Shown piece after piece: positions 40,835 to 49,967 of a stretch of 64,000 nt of DNA (its first letter is position 1; each line of letters starts with the position of its first letter). The translations under genes and the position numbers were made by a program. The notes under the pieces are model-generated. The model saw only the letters and a list, made by a program, of their open reading frames with translations, was not told the DNA's origin and searched no databases. The stretch spans positions 186,001 through 250,000 of the forward strand of contig NZ_FOLE01000005.1 in NCBI RefSeq assembly GCF_900112255.1. Reading direction: 5' to 3'. This DNA is from Flexibacter flexilis DSM 6793. Lineage in GTDB: Bacteria > Bacteroidota > Bacteroidia > Cytophagales > Flexibacteraceae.

Positions 40835-43800
40835 TTAGTACGAAAGCACCTCTACGCGGCTTCTGCCGTTGCGCTGCTTGGAGACGTGTATGCGCGTGGG
40901 GAAGCGTTCGGTAAGCTCCTGCACGTGCGAAATAATACCCACTTTTCGCCCCTGATTGTGCAAACGTTCCAGCGCGTCCACCGCCACAGCCAACGTAACG
41001 GGGTCGAGCGAACCAAAACCCTCGTCTATAAACAACGACTCCACTTTCATGCGATTGGACGAGAGCGAAGCCAGCCCCAACGCCAAAGCCAACGACACCA
41101 AAAACGACTCGCCACCCGACAACGAATGCACCGAACGCACCTCGTCGCCCATGTCTTGGTCGTGTACCTGCAAGCCCAAAGCCTCTTTCGTGCGCGAAAG
41201 TCTGTAACGGCTCGTCAGTTCATTCAGGTGCACATTGGCGTAGCCCAGCAAAATATCCAGTGTATATTCTTGGGCAATTTGTCGGAAGCGTTTACCGTCT
41301 GCACTCCCCAACAAGCTGTTAAGTTTTGCCCATTTTTCGGATACAATCATCTGGTTATCAATTTTTTGCCTCAAATCACCTGCGCGTTTTTCGGCTTCTT
41401 CGTTTTGGCGCAAAAGCAATTCGGTTTCTGTGCGTTGGGTCTGTACTTGCCCGATTTCTGCCACTTTTTCCGCATGTAACACTTGGAGTTCTTCTTCTGT
41501 GTATGCGGTGTTTTTGGCTTGCAAATGCTTTTCCTGTTGCTGCTGGCGTTCGGTCAGGACGGTTTGGGCATCGCGCAACTGCTCACTGGCCTGCTGCTGG
41601 CGTTGGCGCGTCTGCTGCTGCCATTGCTCGGAATGTCCCAGCAACTCGGCCAATTTTTCGGCATTCATTTCAGTTGTATTTTTGGACTGATAATCAGCGC
41701 ACCAGCCCGTAATTTGAGTTTCGAGGTCGGCAATTTCGGCCACGATTTGCGCCTGTTGCTGCTGCCAATTGTGCGTATTTTGGTCGGCTTGCACCTGCTC
41801 CAAATGCGCCGCATCGTAGCGGTTTTGGGCTTGCTCCCAAGCGGTTTTGGCTTGGCTCACGCGCTGCCGCAAATCGGCTTCCACTTGTGCCACAGGCTGC
41901 CCACCAAACAAATTTTGGCGTTGTTCTAGTGCATCAGATAGTTTTTTCTGGCACTTAAACGTATGCGTTACGGCCTCGTTGTATTTTTTGGCTATGCTTT
42001 CGGTGTTGAGTTTGTATTGCGTTAGCTCAAATTCTTGCTGTTCAAGTTGTTTTTCCAAGTCTTCTACTTCTCGCTTGGCATCTTTCCATTTTTTGGCAAA
42101 TTGTTTTATTTGCTCAATAAAATTTGTAGGATTTTGAATAAAATTATCAAACCAAGTTTCCGACACAAAATATTTTGATAAAGCTCTTTGTATGCCTTCT
42201 ATTTCTTCCTCAAAACCCGCAATTTTTTCGGTTGCATTATTGATTTGTAGATTCAAATTTTCGATTTCACTCTCTACGTTTTGCGCTCTTAATTGTGTGG
42301 TTTGTAATTGCTTTTCGGTTTGCCTCAAATCCTCTTTTGCTTGCGTTAATTTTTCTTGTTTTTCTAAGAAAAATTGTAGCTGATTTTCTATTTTTTCCAA
42401 ATCTGAACTGACGACAAGTGTTTGGGTTTGCCAGTAGTTTTCCGAAAGGTCAGCTTCTTGCACGGCCAAGGCTTGCGCCAGCGGCAGCCACTGCGTTTGA
42501 AGTTGTACCGCTTCTTGTTCCAATGTCGCAAGACGCGTTTGTAGGCTTTCTTGTTCGGGGACAAGGGTTTTGAGTCGTGCTTCGCAATCGGCCTTTTGTT
42601 GTTGCAAATTCAGCACAGCCGTTTTGCATTTTTTCAACTCAACTTCCAATGTATCAAATATTTGCAAAACTACGGGACTACTTTCCGCGTAAGGATGATG
42701 CACGCTTCCGCACACAAGGCAAGGCGTGCCGTCGGTCAGGTGTGCGCGTAACTGCTCAGTGGTGGGGCTGGCGGCAAGGCGTGCCGCTTCCAAAATCTTT
42801 TGGGCTTGCGCTTCGGCGGCTTGCGCTTGCTCGTAGGCTGGCATCGTGGCGGCCAACTGCTTTTGTGCTTGGGCAATTGCCTGCGCATTTTCGGCTACTT
42901 TGTCGGCTATTTCTTGTTTATTTTTCTGGAAAGAATAACGTTTTTGCCAAATATTTTCCGCCTTAATCAACAATTCTTTGGTTTGATTTTTGGCTTTCTC
43001 TTCCGCTTTTAATTGCTGAAAATCAATATTTTTAACCTGTTTTTCTAACGCATTTATTTCTTTTTGTTTTTCCTTAATTTCGGATTCATATTTTTGTATT
43101 TCTGCTTGTAATTGTGATAAATTAGGTACATTTTCTAAGTTTTTTTTCAGCCTTAATAATTCATTATTTTGCGTGATTTGTTGCTGGTGTAGTTTGCCCA
43201 CCTGTTCCAATTTGGACGTAATAAGTCCGTCGTTATCGGCTACATTTTCGCGGTTTTTATTCCCCACAATCCACGCATTTTTTTCTTCTATTTTTTGCAG
43301 CATCATTTTTACTTTTTCTTCTGCTGCCGCAATGGTTTTTGCGTTATTTTCTTGCTCCGTAAGCAATGTTTCTTGGGCTGCTTTGGCTTGCGAAAGCGTA
43401 TTTTCGTGTTCGGTGAGCAGCGCATCCAAAGCGCGTGCTTCGCCAAGTGGCTCGGCGGCAGCCTGCTGTTCCTTTTGCGCTTGGGTATAATGCGCTTGCG
43501 CGGCTTGCTGCTGTGTTTGGAGGGCTTGCGCTTGCGCGGCCAACGTCGCGGCTTTGCTTTGCGCTTGACTTAACGCTTGGCCGATTCGTTCGGCTTGTTG
43601 GTTGGCTTTCAGGCGATTATCCAAAAGCGGCTTGGCCGTTTGTACCGATTCCACCAACGCCAAAAGTTGCGTTTCGGAGGCCATCGCCTGCCATTGCGCC
43701 TGCGCCAATTCGAGTTTTTGGGTGGCTTGCGTCAAACCGTTTTCGAGTTCGTGGGCGGTTTTGTACCAAATTTGTTGGCTTTCAAGCTGTGTTTTTTGCT

Positions 43801-44539
43801 GTTCCAGTTCTTTTATTTGCGCCAAAAGCTGCGTTTTTTGCGCCTCCAACACCTGTTTTTGCTCCGAATCCAGCAACTGGATTTCTTGGCTGCGGGCTTT
43901 AAGTAGGTCTAATTGGTCACTATGTTGCGTATGATGTTTATATATTTTGATAGAAACCTGCGAATAAATATCCGTACCCGTGAGCTTTTCGAGCAACGCG
44001 GATTTCTCGTCTTTGTCCGCCTTCAGGAAAGCCGTAAAATCGCCCTGCGCCAACAGTACCGAGCGCGTAAATTGCTCAAAACTAAGGCCTACCAGTTGTT
44101 CGATTCGCTTTTGTGTTTCTTTCTTTTTTTCGGGAAAATGCACGCCATCGGCCAAGTTGGTAAGCAACATGGTATCGGCTTGCAACGTCCCCGTTTTGGC
44201 ACGGCGAGCCGCCCAACGCGCCCTGTATTGGCCGCCTTCTACGCCCACAAAATCCACTTCCGCAAAACATTCGCTTGTGCCTTTGCGCAAAATATTGCGT
44301 GCGTCGCCTTGCCCAGTGCCGTCAGGCAATGTTACGCCTGTTTCGCGGGCTTTGTCGTGGCGCGGCGTTTTGCCGAACAGTGCCAGGCACAGCGCATCCA
44401 ATATCGTGGATTTGCCCGCGCCCGTCTGTCCCGTAATGGCAAAAATGCCCGCTGATTGTAGCGGTTCTTGCGTAAAATCTATGGTGGTTGTGCCTTCCAA
44501 AGAGGCCAAATTGTGGAGGCGAATGGCGAGTATTTTCAT
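40835..44539 (-). CDS. sbcC: Exonuclease subunit SbcC (SMC-like ATPase)
   Basis: A 1234-residue Rad50-type protein. The N-terminal ATPase half starts MKILAIRLHNLASLEGTTTI, with Walker A AITGQTGAGKSTILDALCLA (about 34-53) and VLLAQGDFTAFLKADKDEKS. Long Gln/Ala/Glu-rich coiled coils flank a zinc hook CLVC at about 606-609. The C-terminal half has the signature LSGGESFLVSLALALGLAS and Walker B SLFIDEGFGSLDP. With SbcD it forms a nuclease that opens hairpins and protein-blocked DNA ends. That makes it relevant to the palindromes in this genome, because long perfect palindromes are targets of SbcCD. It starts 6 bp after the sbcD stop, a coupled pair. Confidence 0.95.
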   Translation of the reverse strand: MKILAIRLHNLASLEGTTTIDFTQEPLQSAGIFAITGQTGAGKSTILDALCLALFGKTPRHDKARETGVTLPDGTGQGDARNILRKGTSECFAEVDFVGVEGGQYRARWAARRAKTGTLQADTMLLTNLADGVHFPEKKKETQKRIEQLVGLSFEQFTRSVLLAQGDFTAFLKADKDEKSALLEKLTGTDIYSQVSIKIYKHHTQHSDQLDLLKARSQEIQLLDSEQKQVLEAQKTQLLAQIKELEQQKTQLESQQIWYKTAHELENGLTQATQKLELAQAQWQAMASETQLLALVESVQTAKPLLDNRLKANQQAERIGQALSQAQSKAATLAAQAQALQTQQQAAQAHYTQAQKEQQAAAEPLGEARALDALLTEHENTLSQAKAAQETLLTEQENNAKTIAAAEEKVKMMLQKIEEKNAWIVGNKNRENVADNDGLITSKLEQVGKLHQQQITQNNELLRLKKNLENVPNLSQLQAEIQKYESEIKEKQKEINALEKQVKNIDFQQLKAEEKAKNQTKELLIKAENIWQKRYSFQKNKQEIADKVAENAQAIAQAQKQLAATMPAYEQAQAAEAQAQKILEAARLAASPTTEQLRAHLTDGTPCLVCGSVHHPYAESSPVVLQIFDTLEVELKKCKTAVLNLQQQKADCEARLKTLVPEQESLQTRLATLEQEAVQLQTQWLPLAQALAVQEADLSENYWQTQTLVVSSDLEKIENQLQFFLEKQEKLTQAKEDLRQTEKQLQTTQLRAQNVESEIENLNLQINNATEKIAGFEEEIEGIQRALSKYFVSETWFDNFIQNPTNFIEQIKQFAKKWKDAKREVEDLEKQLEQQEFELTQYKLNTESIAKKYNEAVTHTFKCQKKLSDALEQRQNLFGGQPVAQVEADLRQRVSQAKTAWEQAQNRYDAAHLEQVQADQNTHNWQQQQAQIVAEIADLETQITGWCADYQSKNTTEMNAEKLAELLGHSEQWQQQTRQRQQQASEQLRDAQTVLTERQQQQEKHLQAKNTAYTEEELQVLHAEKVAEIGQVQTQRTETELLLRQNEEAEKRAGDLRQKIDNQMIVSEKWAKLNSLLGSADGKRFRQIAQEYTLDILLGYANVHLNELTSRYRLSRTKEALGLQVHDQDMGDEVRSVHSLSGGESFLVSLALALGLASLSSNRMKVESLFIDEGFGSLDPVTLAVAVDALERLHNQGRKVGIISHVQELTERFPTRIHVSKQRNGRSRVEVLSY

Positions 44540-44545
44540 GGTGTG

Positions 44546-45793
44546 TTAGGCTTGGGTTTCGTTAATTTCTCTGCAAACTTGCTCAAAAAGTTCGGCGATT
44601 TCGGCAGGCGGCAACTGGTCGTATTGTTTCTGATACACTTTTTCAAAAAGGATGTGCGGTTGCAAATTCTTTAGCTCATCAAAACTACTGATTGCCAGAT
44701 TGTTTTGTTCGGAAATACTTTGAGTACGGGCATCAATTCGCGCCAATCGCACGGCTTTATTTTCCAAAACGGTTTCTATTTTGTGGCGTAAAGCAGGTTC
44801 TGGCGCATCCAAACGCACGCGTATTTCCAAGTACGGCAACGCCGTATTTTCGTCTGTTTTTTCGGGCAAATCGGCCAATTTTTCCAACACATCGGCCAGT
44901 GGCTCATATTGCTGCGGCACGCGTTTTAGTTCCACCAACACAGGTATTTCGAGCGGCTCAATGCGCGTGCATTTTTCCCCGTCCAGCTCCAGTATTACGA
45001 CCTGATGTTTGTAATTTATTTCGGAAAAAGACATAGGCAAAGGGCTTCCCGAATAACGTACATTGTCGCGGCCAGCCACTTTTTGGGCTTTGTGGATATG
45101 GCCTAATGCCGTGTAAGCCAGTCCCGTATCAAAGGCGGCGGCGGAAACACATTCCACGCCTCCCATGATGAGCCGTTCGCTTTTGTCGTCGGTAAGTACC
45201 TGCGCGTCAGCCGTATGCAAATGTCCCATCGCCACAATGGCCTGCCCAGACGCGCGGCGCGAAAGCGCAAATTGATAGGCTTGCGTATATACGTCGGCCA
45301 CGTCGGCGGCGTAGTCAGTGGATTTGGTGGAATGGCTCGGATAGTCGCCCACACGCAAATACGGCACAGCCAAACACCAAGCCTGCGTGCGGCGGCTGCG
45401 GTCTTGCAAAGGAATCAGGAGTTTATCAAAATCAATATGGCCGTCAGCATCGCGCACCACGTGCCCCACAATACTTGTGCGGAAGCGCGACAAAAGCGCG
45501 TGCGGAGCTTGCAATCGTGAAGCCGAATCGTGATTTCCTGCCGTGATGACTATCTGTAAATCAGGATTTTGAAGCGTACATTTATCCAGAAAATCATAAA
45601 AAAGCCCCATCGCCACCGCCGACGGATTGGCCACGTCGAACACATCGCCACTGACCAAGAGCACGTCCACGCCCTGCGCCTCAATGGTTGCCGTGAGCCA
45701 TTGCAAAAAATGTGCGTGTTCGGCGGTACGGTCATAATCGTAAAACATCTGGCCTATGTGCCAGTCGGCAGTGTGGAGTATTTTTAGCGGCAT
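44546..45793 (-). CDS. sbcD: Exonuclease subunit SbcD (Mre11-like phosphoesterase)
   Basis: A 415-residue metallophosphoesterase with all Mre11-type motifs near the N-terminus: LHTADWHIGQ (Asp10, His12), LLVSGDVFD, VITAGNHDSASRL and later MGHLHTADAQV and ALGHIHKAQKV. The C-terminal cap domain is present (SFDELKNLQPHILFEKVY). It is the nuclease partner of SbcC, encoded just upstream with a 6-bp gap. The complex cleaves DNA hairpins and processes double-strand ends. Confidence 0.95.
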   Translation of the reverse strand: MPLKILHTADWHIGQMFYDYDRTAEHAHFLQWLTATIEAQGVDVLLVSGDVFDVANPSAVAMGLFYDFLDKCTLQNPDLQIVITAGNHDSASRLQAPHALLSRFRTSIVGHVVRDADGHIDFDKLLIPLQDRSRRTQAWCLAVPYLRVGDYPSHSTKSTDYAADVADVYTQAYQFALSRRASGQAIVAMGHLHTADAQVLTDDKSERLIMGGVECVSAAAFDTGLAYTALGHIHKAQKVAGRDNVRYSGSPLPMSFSEINYKHQVVILELDGEKCTRIEPLEIPVLVELKRVPQQYEPLADVLEKLADLPEKTDENTALPYLEIRVRLDAPEPALRHKIETVLENKAVRLARIDARTQSISEQNNLAISSFDELKNLQPHILFEKVYQKQYDQLPPAEIAELFEQVCREINETQA

Positions 45794-45860
45794 TTTTTTT
45801 AGAATTAATCTTATAATTTAGATTCAGTATCAATCATTTACCCCAAAAAGGAATTGTTAT

Positions 45861-46622
45861 TTACTGACGCTTCACGATGGTCGCACTGGCTTGCGCCGTC
45901 GGCAACAGCAACATATCGGCAACCACCACGTGCGCGGGTCTGGTTACGGCATACAAAATCGCGTCGGCTACATCGGCAGCCGAAAGCGGCGTAAGTCCTT
46001 TATAAACAGCGTCGGCGCGTGCCTCATCGCCTTTGAAGCGCACCAACGAAAATTCCGTTTCGACCATACCAGGGTCTATGGCCGTTACTTTGATGCCGTA
46101 AGGGTTGAGGTCTTGGCGCATTCCTTCCGTAAGCGAAGCTACCGCACTTTTGGAAGCACAATACACGTTGCCGTTCGGGTAGGCTGCACGCCCCGCAATC
46201 GAACCAATATTGACAATATGTCCGCTTTGGCGGTTTACCATTGTCGGAATGATGGATTTGCTCACGTATAACAATCCTCGCACGTTAATATCTAACATCG
46301 CGTCCCAGTCGTCCAAGTCGCCGTCCTGAATAGGCGAAAGTCCGTGTGCATTTCCTGCATTATTTATCAGAATATCAATGTTTTGCCAAGCCTCTGGAAG
46401 CGATTCAAAGGCTTTTGTTACTTCGGCACGGTCGCGCACATCAAAACAAAGCGTTTGTACTTGCACTTGCTGCGAAAGCTCTTGTTTGATGCTTTGCAGA
46501 CGGTTGGCGCGACGGCCACACAAAATAAGGTTGATGCCCTGCGCGGCAAATGCTTGCGCCGTAGCCAAGCCAATGCCCGAAGTTGCTCCCGTAATGACGG
46601 CGATACGTTGCGATTGATTCAT
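45861..46622 (-). CDS. Short-chain dehydrogenase/reductase
   Basis: A 253-residue classical SDR. The Rossmann glycine loop is VITGATSGIGLATAQAF, followed by LILCGRRANRL, NNAGNAHGL and catalytic residues Ser in NIGSIAG, Tyr and Lys in VYCASKSAVASL, and IDPGMVETEFSLVRF. The pattern is that of the YdfG-like branch, whose E. coli member oxidises 3-hydroxy acids with NADP. The ATG at 46622 is chosen because the upstream in-frame extension is AT-rich and lacks protein-like character. A perfect FNR-type box lies 122 bp upstream, so regulation by oxygen or another Crp/Fnr signal is possible. Confidence 0.92.
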   Translation of the reverse strand: MNQSQRIAVITGATSGIGLATAQAFAAQGINLILCGRRANRLQSIKQELSQQVQVQTLCFDVRDRAEVTKAFESLPEAWQNIDILINNAGNAHGLSPIQDGDLDDWDAMLDINVRGLLYVSKSIIPTMVNRQSGHIVNIGSIAGRAAYPNGNVYCASKSAVASLTEGMRQDLNPYGIKVTAIDPGMVETEFSLVRFKGDEARADAVYKGLTPLSAADVADAILYAVTRPAHVVVADMLLLPTAQASATIVKRQ

Positions 46623-47032
46623 AGCTGAAATAATAGAATATTTAAAATATCGTTTGAGAAAACAGTACAAAAATAAAAGAACAGAAACAAGATAATTTAC
46701 TTTCAAATAATGTAATTATCAATTAGTTAATCAAACAAAAACATTGATTTTTATCAAAAATATTAGCCCTGCAAAATCACTATTTCCGTTCCAGACCTCA
46801 ATATTAAACAAATTGTGGTAAAAATCAGGTCAAAGAAAGTTGCGGGAATTATTCTATGTGTGTTTAGTGTTTTGTCAGAGTATTGAATTTTAACAATAAA
46901 TCAATCAAATATTCAATCTTGGTGAATTAATCAATCCATAAGAACCTAAATATTGAAATTCTATTTTTTTGTAAAAACGCTTTTATTCATCTTTGTTGCG
47001 GTAGCCGTCATAAAGCTGCCATGTAATGCGCC
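46623..47032. other. AT-rich divergent intergenic region
   Basis: 410 bp between the divergent SDR and MBL-hydrolase genes. It contains a perfect FNR-type palindrome at 46744-46757 and, near the MBL gene, a TTG followed 18 bp later by CATCTTTG, a near match to the Bacteroidota promoter. I see no ORF, repeat or RNA structure. Confidence 0.5.
46744..46757. promoter_or_regulatory. Perfect FNR/Crp-family box
   Basis: TTGAT-TTTT-ATCAA matches the FNR consensus TTGATnnnnATCAA at every defined base. It lies 122 bp from the SDR start and 276 bp from the MBL-hydrolase start. A Crp/Fnr-family regulator is encoded 1.1 kb away at 47827. In such an AT-rich region a chance match is possible. Confidence 0.45.
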
Positions 47033-47794
47033 ATGAAAATTACTTTTTTAGGAACAGGCACTTCGCAAGGCGTACCCGTGATTGCTTGCCACTGTCCTGT
47101 TTGTACTTCGCTGGATTTCAGAGATAAACGCCTTCGCACGTCGGTCATGATAGAGACGCAAGGCAAAAATTTTGTGATAGATACCGGCCCAGATTTTCGC
47201 CAACAAATGTTGCGCGAACGTGTCGGGCAGCTTGATGCCGTGCTTTTTACGCACGAACACAAAGACCATACCGCAGGCCTCGACGAGGTGCGTGCCTATA
47301 ATTTCAAACAACAAATGGACATGCCCGTTTATGCGCACCCGCGCGTAGTGGCGCAGCTCAAACGCGAATTTGCCTACATTTTTGCGGAAGAAAAATACCC
47401 TGGTATTCCTAAAATTACTGTTCAAGAAATTGACAATCAGCCATTTTTGGCGGAAGGCGTGCCGTTTATGCCCATACAAGTAATGCACTACCGTTTGCCT
47501 GTGTTTGGGTTTCGGGTCGAGAATTTTACTTACATCACCGACGCGAACTATATCGCCCCTGCCGAAATGGACAAAATCAGGGGTTCGGAAGTGGTCGTGC
47601 TCAATGGTTTGCAGGCCGAGCCACATATTTCGCATTTTACGTTGGCGCAGGCCATCGAGGTACTGGAAGAACTTCAGCCCAAAGTGGCCTATCTCACACA
47701 CATTAGCCACCGATTAGGCCGCCATGCCGACGTAGAAAAACACTTGCCTTCGTTTATCAAATTAGCTTACGACGGCTTACAGTTATCTTTGTAA
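47033..47794 (+). CDS. MBL-fold metallo-hydrolase (PhnP-like)
   Basis: A 253-residue metallo-beta-lactamase-fold protein. It begins MKITFLGTGTSQGVPVIACH, with a Cys cluster CHCPVC (about 19-24) as in PhnP-type phosphodiesterases. The metal motif THEHKDHTAGLDEVR (HxHxDH) follows, then ITDANY, and a C-terminal His in YLTHISHRLGRH. PhnP removes phosphate from cyclic ribose phosphates, but close relatives without phn genes have unknown substrates, and no phn genes are present here. It is probably co-transcribed with the Crp/Fnr-family regulator that starts 32 bp downstream. Confidence 0.88.
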   Translation: MKITFLGTGTSQGVPVIACHCPVCTSLDFRDKRLRTSVMIETQGKNFVIDTGPDFRQQMLRERVGQLDAVLFTHEHKDHTAGLDEVRAYNFKQQMDMPVYAHPRVVAQLKREFAYIFAEEKYPGIPKITVQEIDNQPFLAEGVPFMPIQVMHYRLPVFGFRVENFTYITDANYIAPAEMDKIRGSEVVVLNGLQAEPHISHFTLAQAIEVLEELQPKVAYLTHISHRLGRHADVEKHLPSFIKLAYDGLQLSL

Positions 47795-47826
47795 TAAATT
47801 GATTATTAGCCACTAATTATTGTTGT

Positions 47827-48420
47827 ATGTTTACCCCAAACCAGCAAATAATTCTTGACAACGTGATGCGACACATCTTGCTGAGCGAAGACGAAAAGCA
47901 GTTTTTTGTGTCGTTGCTTCGCGAAAAAAAGGTGCGTAAAAAGCAGTTTATTCTGGAAGCTGGCGAAATGTCCAACGATTCTATTTTCGTTTGTAGCGGT
48001 TGTTTGCGGGGGTTCAGTGCCAACAAAAATGGTTTTGAACATATTCTGGCTTTTGCTCCGCCTAATTGGTGGATTGCCGACCTTTACAGTAACATTATGC
48101 ACCAACCAGCCTCTTTGTACATTGAGGCCATCGAGGAAACGCAAGTGTTGCTTTTGAGCATTCAAGACAAAGAACATTTGTACCTGAAAGTGCCCGCATT
48201 TGAGCGTTTTTTTAGAATTATCGCCGAAAAATCGTTGGCGGCACATCAGCAACGTTTGTTGGACAGCCTCAGCCTGAACGCCGAAGAGCGTTATGCGCGT
48301 TTTTGTCAGCGTTACCCGATGCTCATCGACCATTTGCCCCAAAAATATATTGCGGCTTATATTGGCGTTACGCCCGAATTTTTCAGCACCATGCGCAGCC
48401 GACTATTAAGAGCCAAATAA
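47827..48420 (+). CDS. Crp/Fnr-family transcriptional regulator
   Basis: A 197-residue protein with an N-terminal cyclic-nucleotide-binding-like domain (about 10-120: FILEAGEMSNDSIFVCSGCL, EAIEETQVLLLSIQDKE). A C-terminal helix-turn-helix of the short Bacteroidota type follows (ERYARFCQRYPMLIDHLPQK, YIAAYIGVTPEFFSTMRSRL). There is no N-terminal Cys cluster, so it is unlikely to carry an Fe-S centre like true FNR. It follows the MBL hydrolase by 32 bp. Possible local targets include genes beside the FNR-type box at 46744. Its 3' side holds a composite repeat cluster. Confidence 0.9.
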   Translation: MFTPNQQIILDNVMRHILLSEDEKQFFVSLLREKKVRKKQFILEAGEMSNDSIFVCSGCLRGFSANKNGFEHILAFAPPNWWIADLYSNIMHQPASLYIEAIEETQVLLLSIQDKEHLYLKVPAFERFFRIIAEKSLAAHQQRLLDSLSLNAEERYARFCQRYPMLIDHLPQKYIAAYIGVTPEFFSTMRSRLLRAK

Positions 48421-48488
48421 TTGATTTACAAAACATTATACAAGTGATATTATTTAAAGGCTATTAGAAAAAGTTTACCTAAGATACC

Positions 48489-48632
48489 ACACCTACGGTG
48501 TTGCAATTTTTGTGGCACCGTCTTATACTACTAATATTTCAATCCTAACGGATTTTTCACTACACAAAGCCATTCGGCTTGGCATCTTGGTAGTTTTTAG
48601 AACGGCTTCTTTCCCAAAAACGCCATAGGCGT
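48489..48632 (+). repeat. Composite hairpin element, copy 2, with extra flanking modules
   Basis: Four mini-hairpins in a row: ACACC-TAC-GGTGT (48489-48501), AATCC-TAAC-GGATT (48541-48554), AAGCC-ATTC-GGCTT (48567-48580) and ACGCC-ATA-GGCGT (48620-48632). The middle two are enclosed by ACTACTAA (48527-48534) / TTGGTAGT (48587-48594), which pair with one wobble. It fills the gap between the Crp/Fnr gene and the YedE-type gene. Confidence 0.7.
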
Positions 48633-48711
48633 GAAATCTTAATTTCCTATAGCACTATAAATAATTTTGCATCCTCCTTATCTTTGTATTTTTTAATTCA
48701 ACAAGACACTG

Positions 48712-49161
48712 ATGTCTGAAACTCAAAAAACTAAATCTTCTTCCATTTGGCTTGGCCAATTGCGTTATGTGGTGGTCGGGATGCTATTCGGGATTGTTTT
48801 CATTAAAGCCGAAATCGCCTCTTGGTACAGAATCCAAGAAATGTTTCGTTTCCAATCGTTTCACATGTACGGCGTGATTGGTAGTGCGGTGGCCGTTGCG
48901 ATGCTTTCGCTGTGGCTGATTCGTAAATTTGATATTCGGAGCATGAGCGGCGAAAAAATCACGGTTGCGCCCAAAGAATGGAGCATTGGCCAAGTGTATG
49001 GCGGCTTGTTTTTTGGTTGCGGCTGGGCTATTACGGGAGCGTGCCCTGGCCCTTTGTACGCACAAATTGGCGCGGGTTCGGTGGCTACGATTGTAACACT
49101 GCTTAGCGCGATACTGGGCACTTGGACGTACGGTTATTTTCGCGACCGTCTGCCACATTAA
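48712..49161 (+). CDS. YeeE/YedE-family (DUF6691-type) sulphur-compound half-permease
   Basis: A 149-residue membrane protein with four hydrophobic segments and the family signature GGLFFGCGWAITGACPGPLY (about 102-121), whose cysteines define YeeE/YedE transporters. YeeE carries thiosulphate into the cell by passing it between conserved cysteines. Split versions are normally encoded by two adjacent genes, but only this half is present. The next gene is an RsmI-like methyltransferase 28 bp downstream. Either the partner lies elsewhere or this half works as a homo-oligomer. Confidence 0.87.
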   Translation: MSETQKTKSSSIWLGQLRYVVVGMLFGIVFIKAEIASWYRIQEMFRFQSFHMYGVIGSAVAVAMLSLWLIRKFDIRSMSGEKITVAPKEWSIGQVYGGLFFGCGWAITGACPGPLYAQIGAGSVATIVTLLSAILGTWTYGYFRDRLPH

Positions 49162-49189
49162 TTTTATTTCTTTGATTTGATAAACCGAA

Positions 49190-49909
49190 ATGTCTGAAGC
49201 TATTTTATATCTGATTCCCACCACGCTGGCCGACCAAACCGCCGCGCAAGTACTTTCCCCGCAGGTGCTGGACGTAGTGGCCAATACCGATTGTTTTTTG
49301 GTGGAAAATTTGCGCACGGCGCGTCGCTTTATTTCAGGCCTCAAGCTGGGAAAAGTAATTGACAGCCTGCATTTTCAGGAGCTACATAAAGACACGCCCG
49401 ACGAAGATTGGCAACCCTTTGCACACCAAAAAATGTTGCAAGAAGGCCAAAATATTGGCATAATTTCCGAAGCTGGTTGCCCCGGTGTGGCCGACCCAGG
49501 CGCGAAGGCGGTGGCGTGGGCGCATCGCAACGGCCTGCGCGTAGTGCCTTTGGTGGGGCCTTCGTCTATTTTGTTAGCTTTGATGGGTTCGGGTTTTAAT
49601 GGCCAATCGTTTTGTTTTCATGGCTATTTACCCATCGAAGCGCAGGCGCGCGCCAAATTCATTAAGCAAATGGAAAAAGAAATGGTACAGACAGGCCGCA
49701 CGCAATTGTTTATGGAAACGCCTTACCGCAACAAAAAATTGTTGGAAGACGTGTTACAGCAGGCCAGCCCGAATACGTTGTTGTCGGTGGCGGCGGGCAT
49801 TACGTCCGAACAAGAAATTATTCAGACCAAAACCGTAGCGCAATGGCGCAAAACAACGCTAAACATTGACAAAATTCCTGCGATATTTTCGTTTGGGAAA
49901 ACAGTGTAG
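49190..49909 (+). CDS. RsmI-like tetrapyrrole-methylase-family SAM methyltransferase
   Basis: A 239-residue protein of the tetrapyrrole methylase fold. Family motifs are LYLIPTTLAD at the N-terminus, FLVENLRTARRFI, GIISEAGCPGVADPGA (about 92-107), RVVPLVGPSSILLALMGSG and LFMETPYRNKKLL. Together they match RsmI, which 2'-O-methylates C1402 of 16S rRNA. The N-terminus is shorter than in E. coli RsmI, and many Bacteroidota have both a standard RsmI and this shorter paralogue. The exact target is therefore left open. It is followed by a small terminator at 49941. Confidence 0.85.
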   Translation: MSEAILYLIPTTLADQTAAQVLSPQVLDVVANTDCFLVENLRTARRFISGLKLGKVIDSLHFQELHKDTPDEDWQPFAHQKMLQEGQNIGIISEAGCPGVADPGAKAVAWAHRNGLRVVPLVGPSSILLALMGSGFNGQSFCFHGYLPIEAQARAKFIKQMEKEMVQTGRTQLFMETPYRNKKLLEDVLQQASPNTLLSVAAGITSEQEIIQTKTVAQWRKTTLNIDKIPAIFSFGKTV

Positions 49910-49940
49910 TGGTTAGAAATCTTTTTCATCATAAACTTTT

Positions 49941-49967
49941 AGCCGCCCATCAAGCGGCTTTTATTTT
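49941..49967 (+). terminator. Terminator after the RsmI-like gene
   Basis: 6-bp stem AGCCGC / GCGGCT with a 7-nt loop, followed by TTTATTTTT. Confidence 0.7.

Noticed and set aside
40886-44455. Long open frames on the plus strand opposite sbcC
   Set aside because: They are codon-shadow frames of the Gln/Ala-rich coiled coil. They lack protein-like motifs, and the sbcC frame is beyond doubt.
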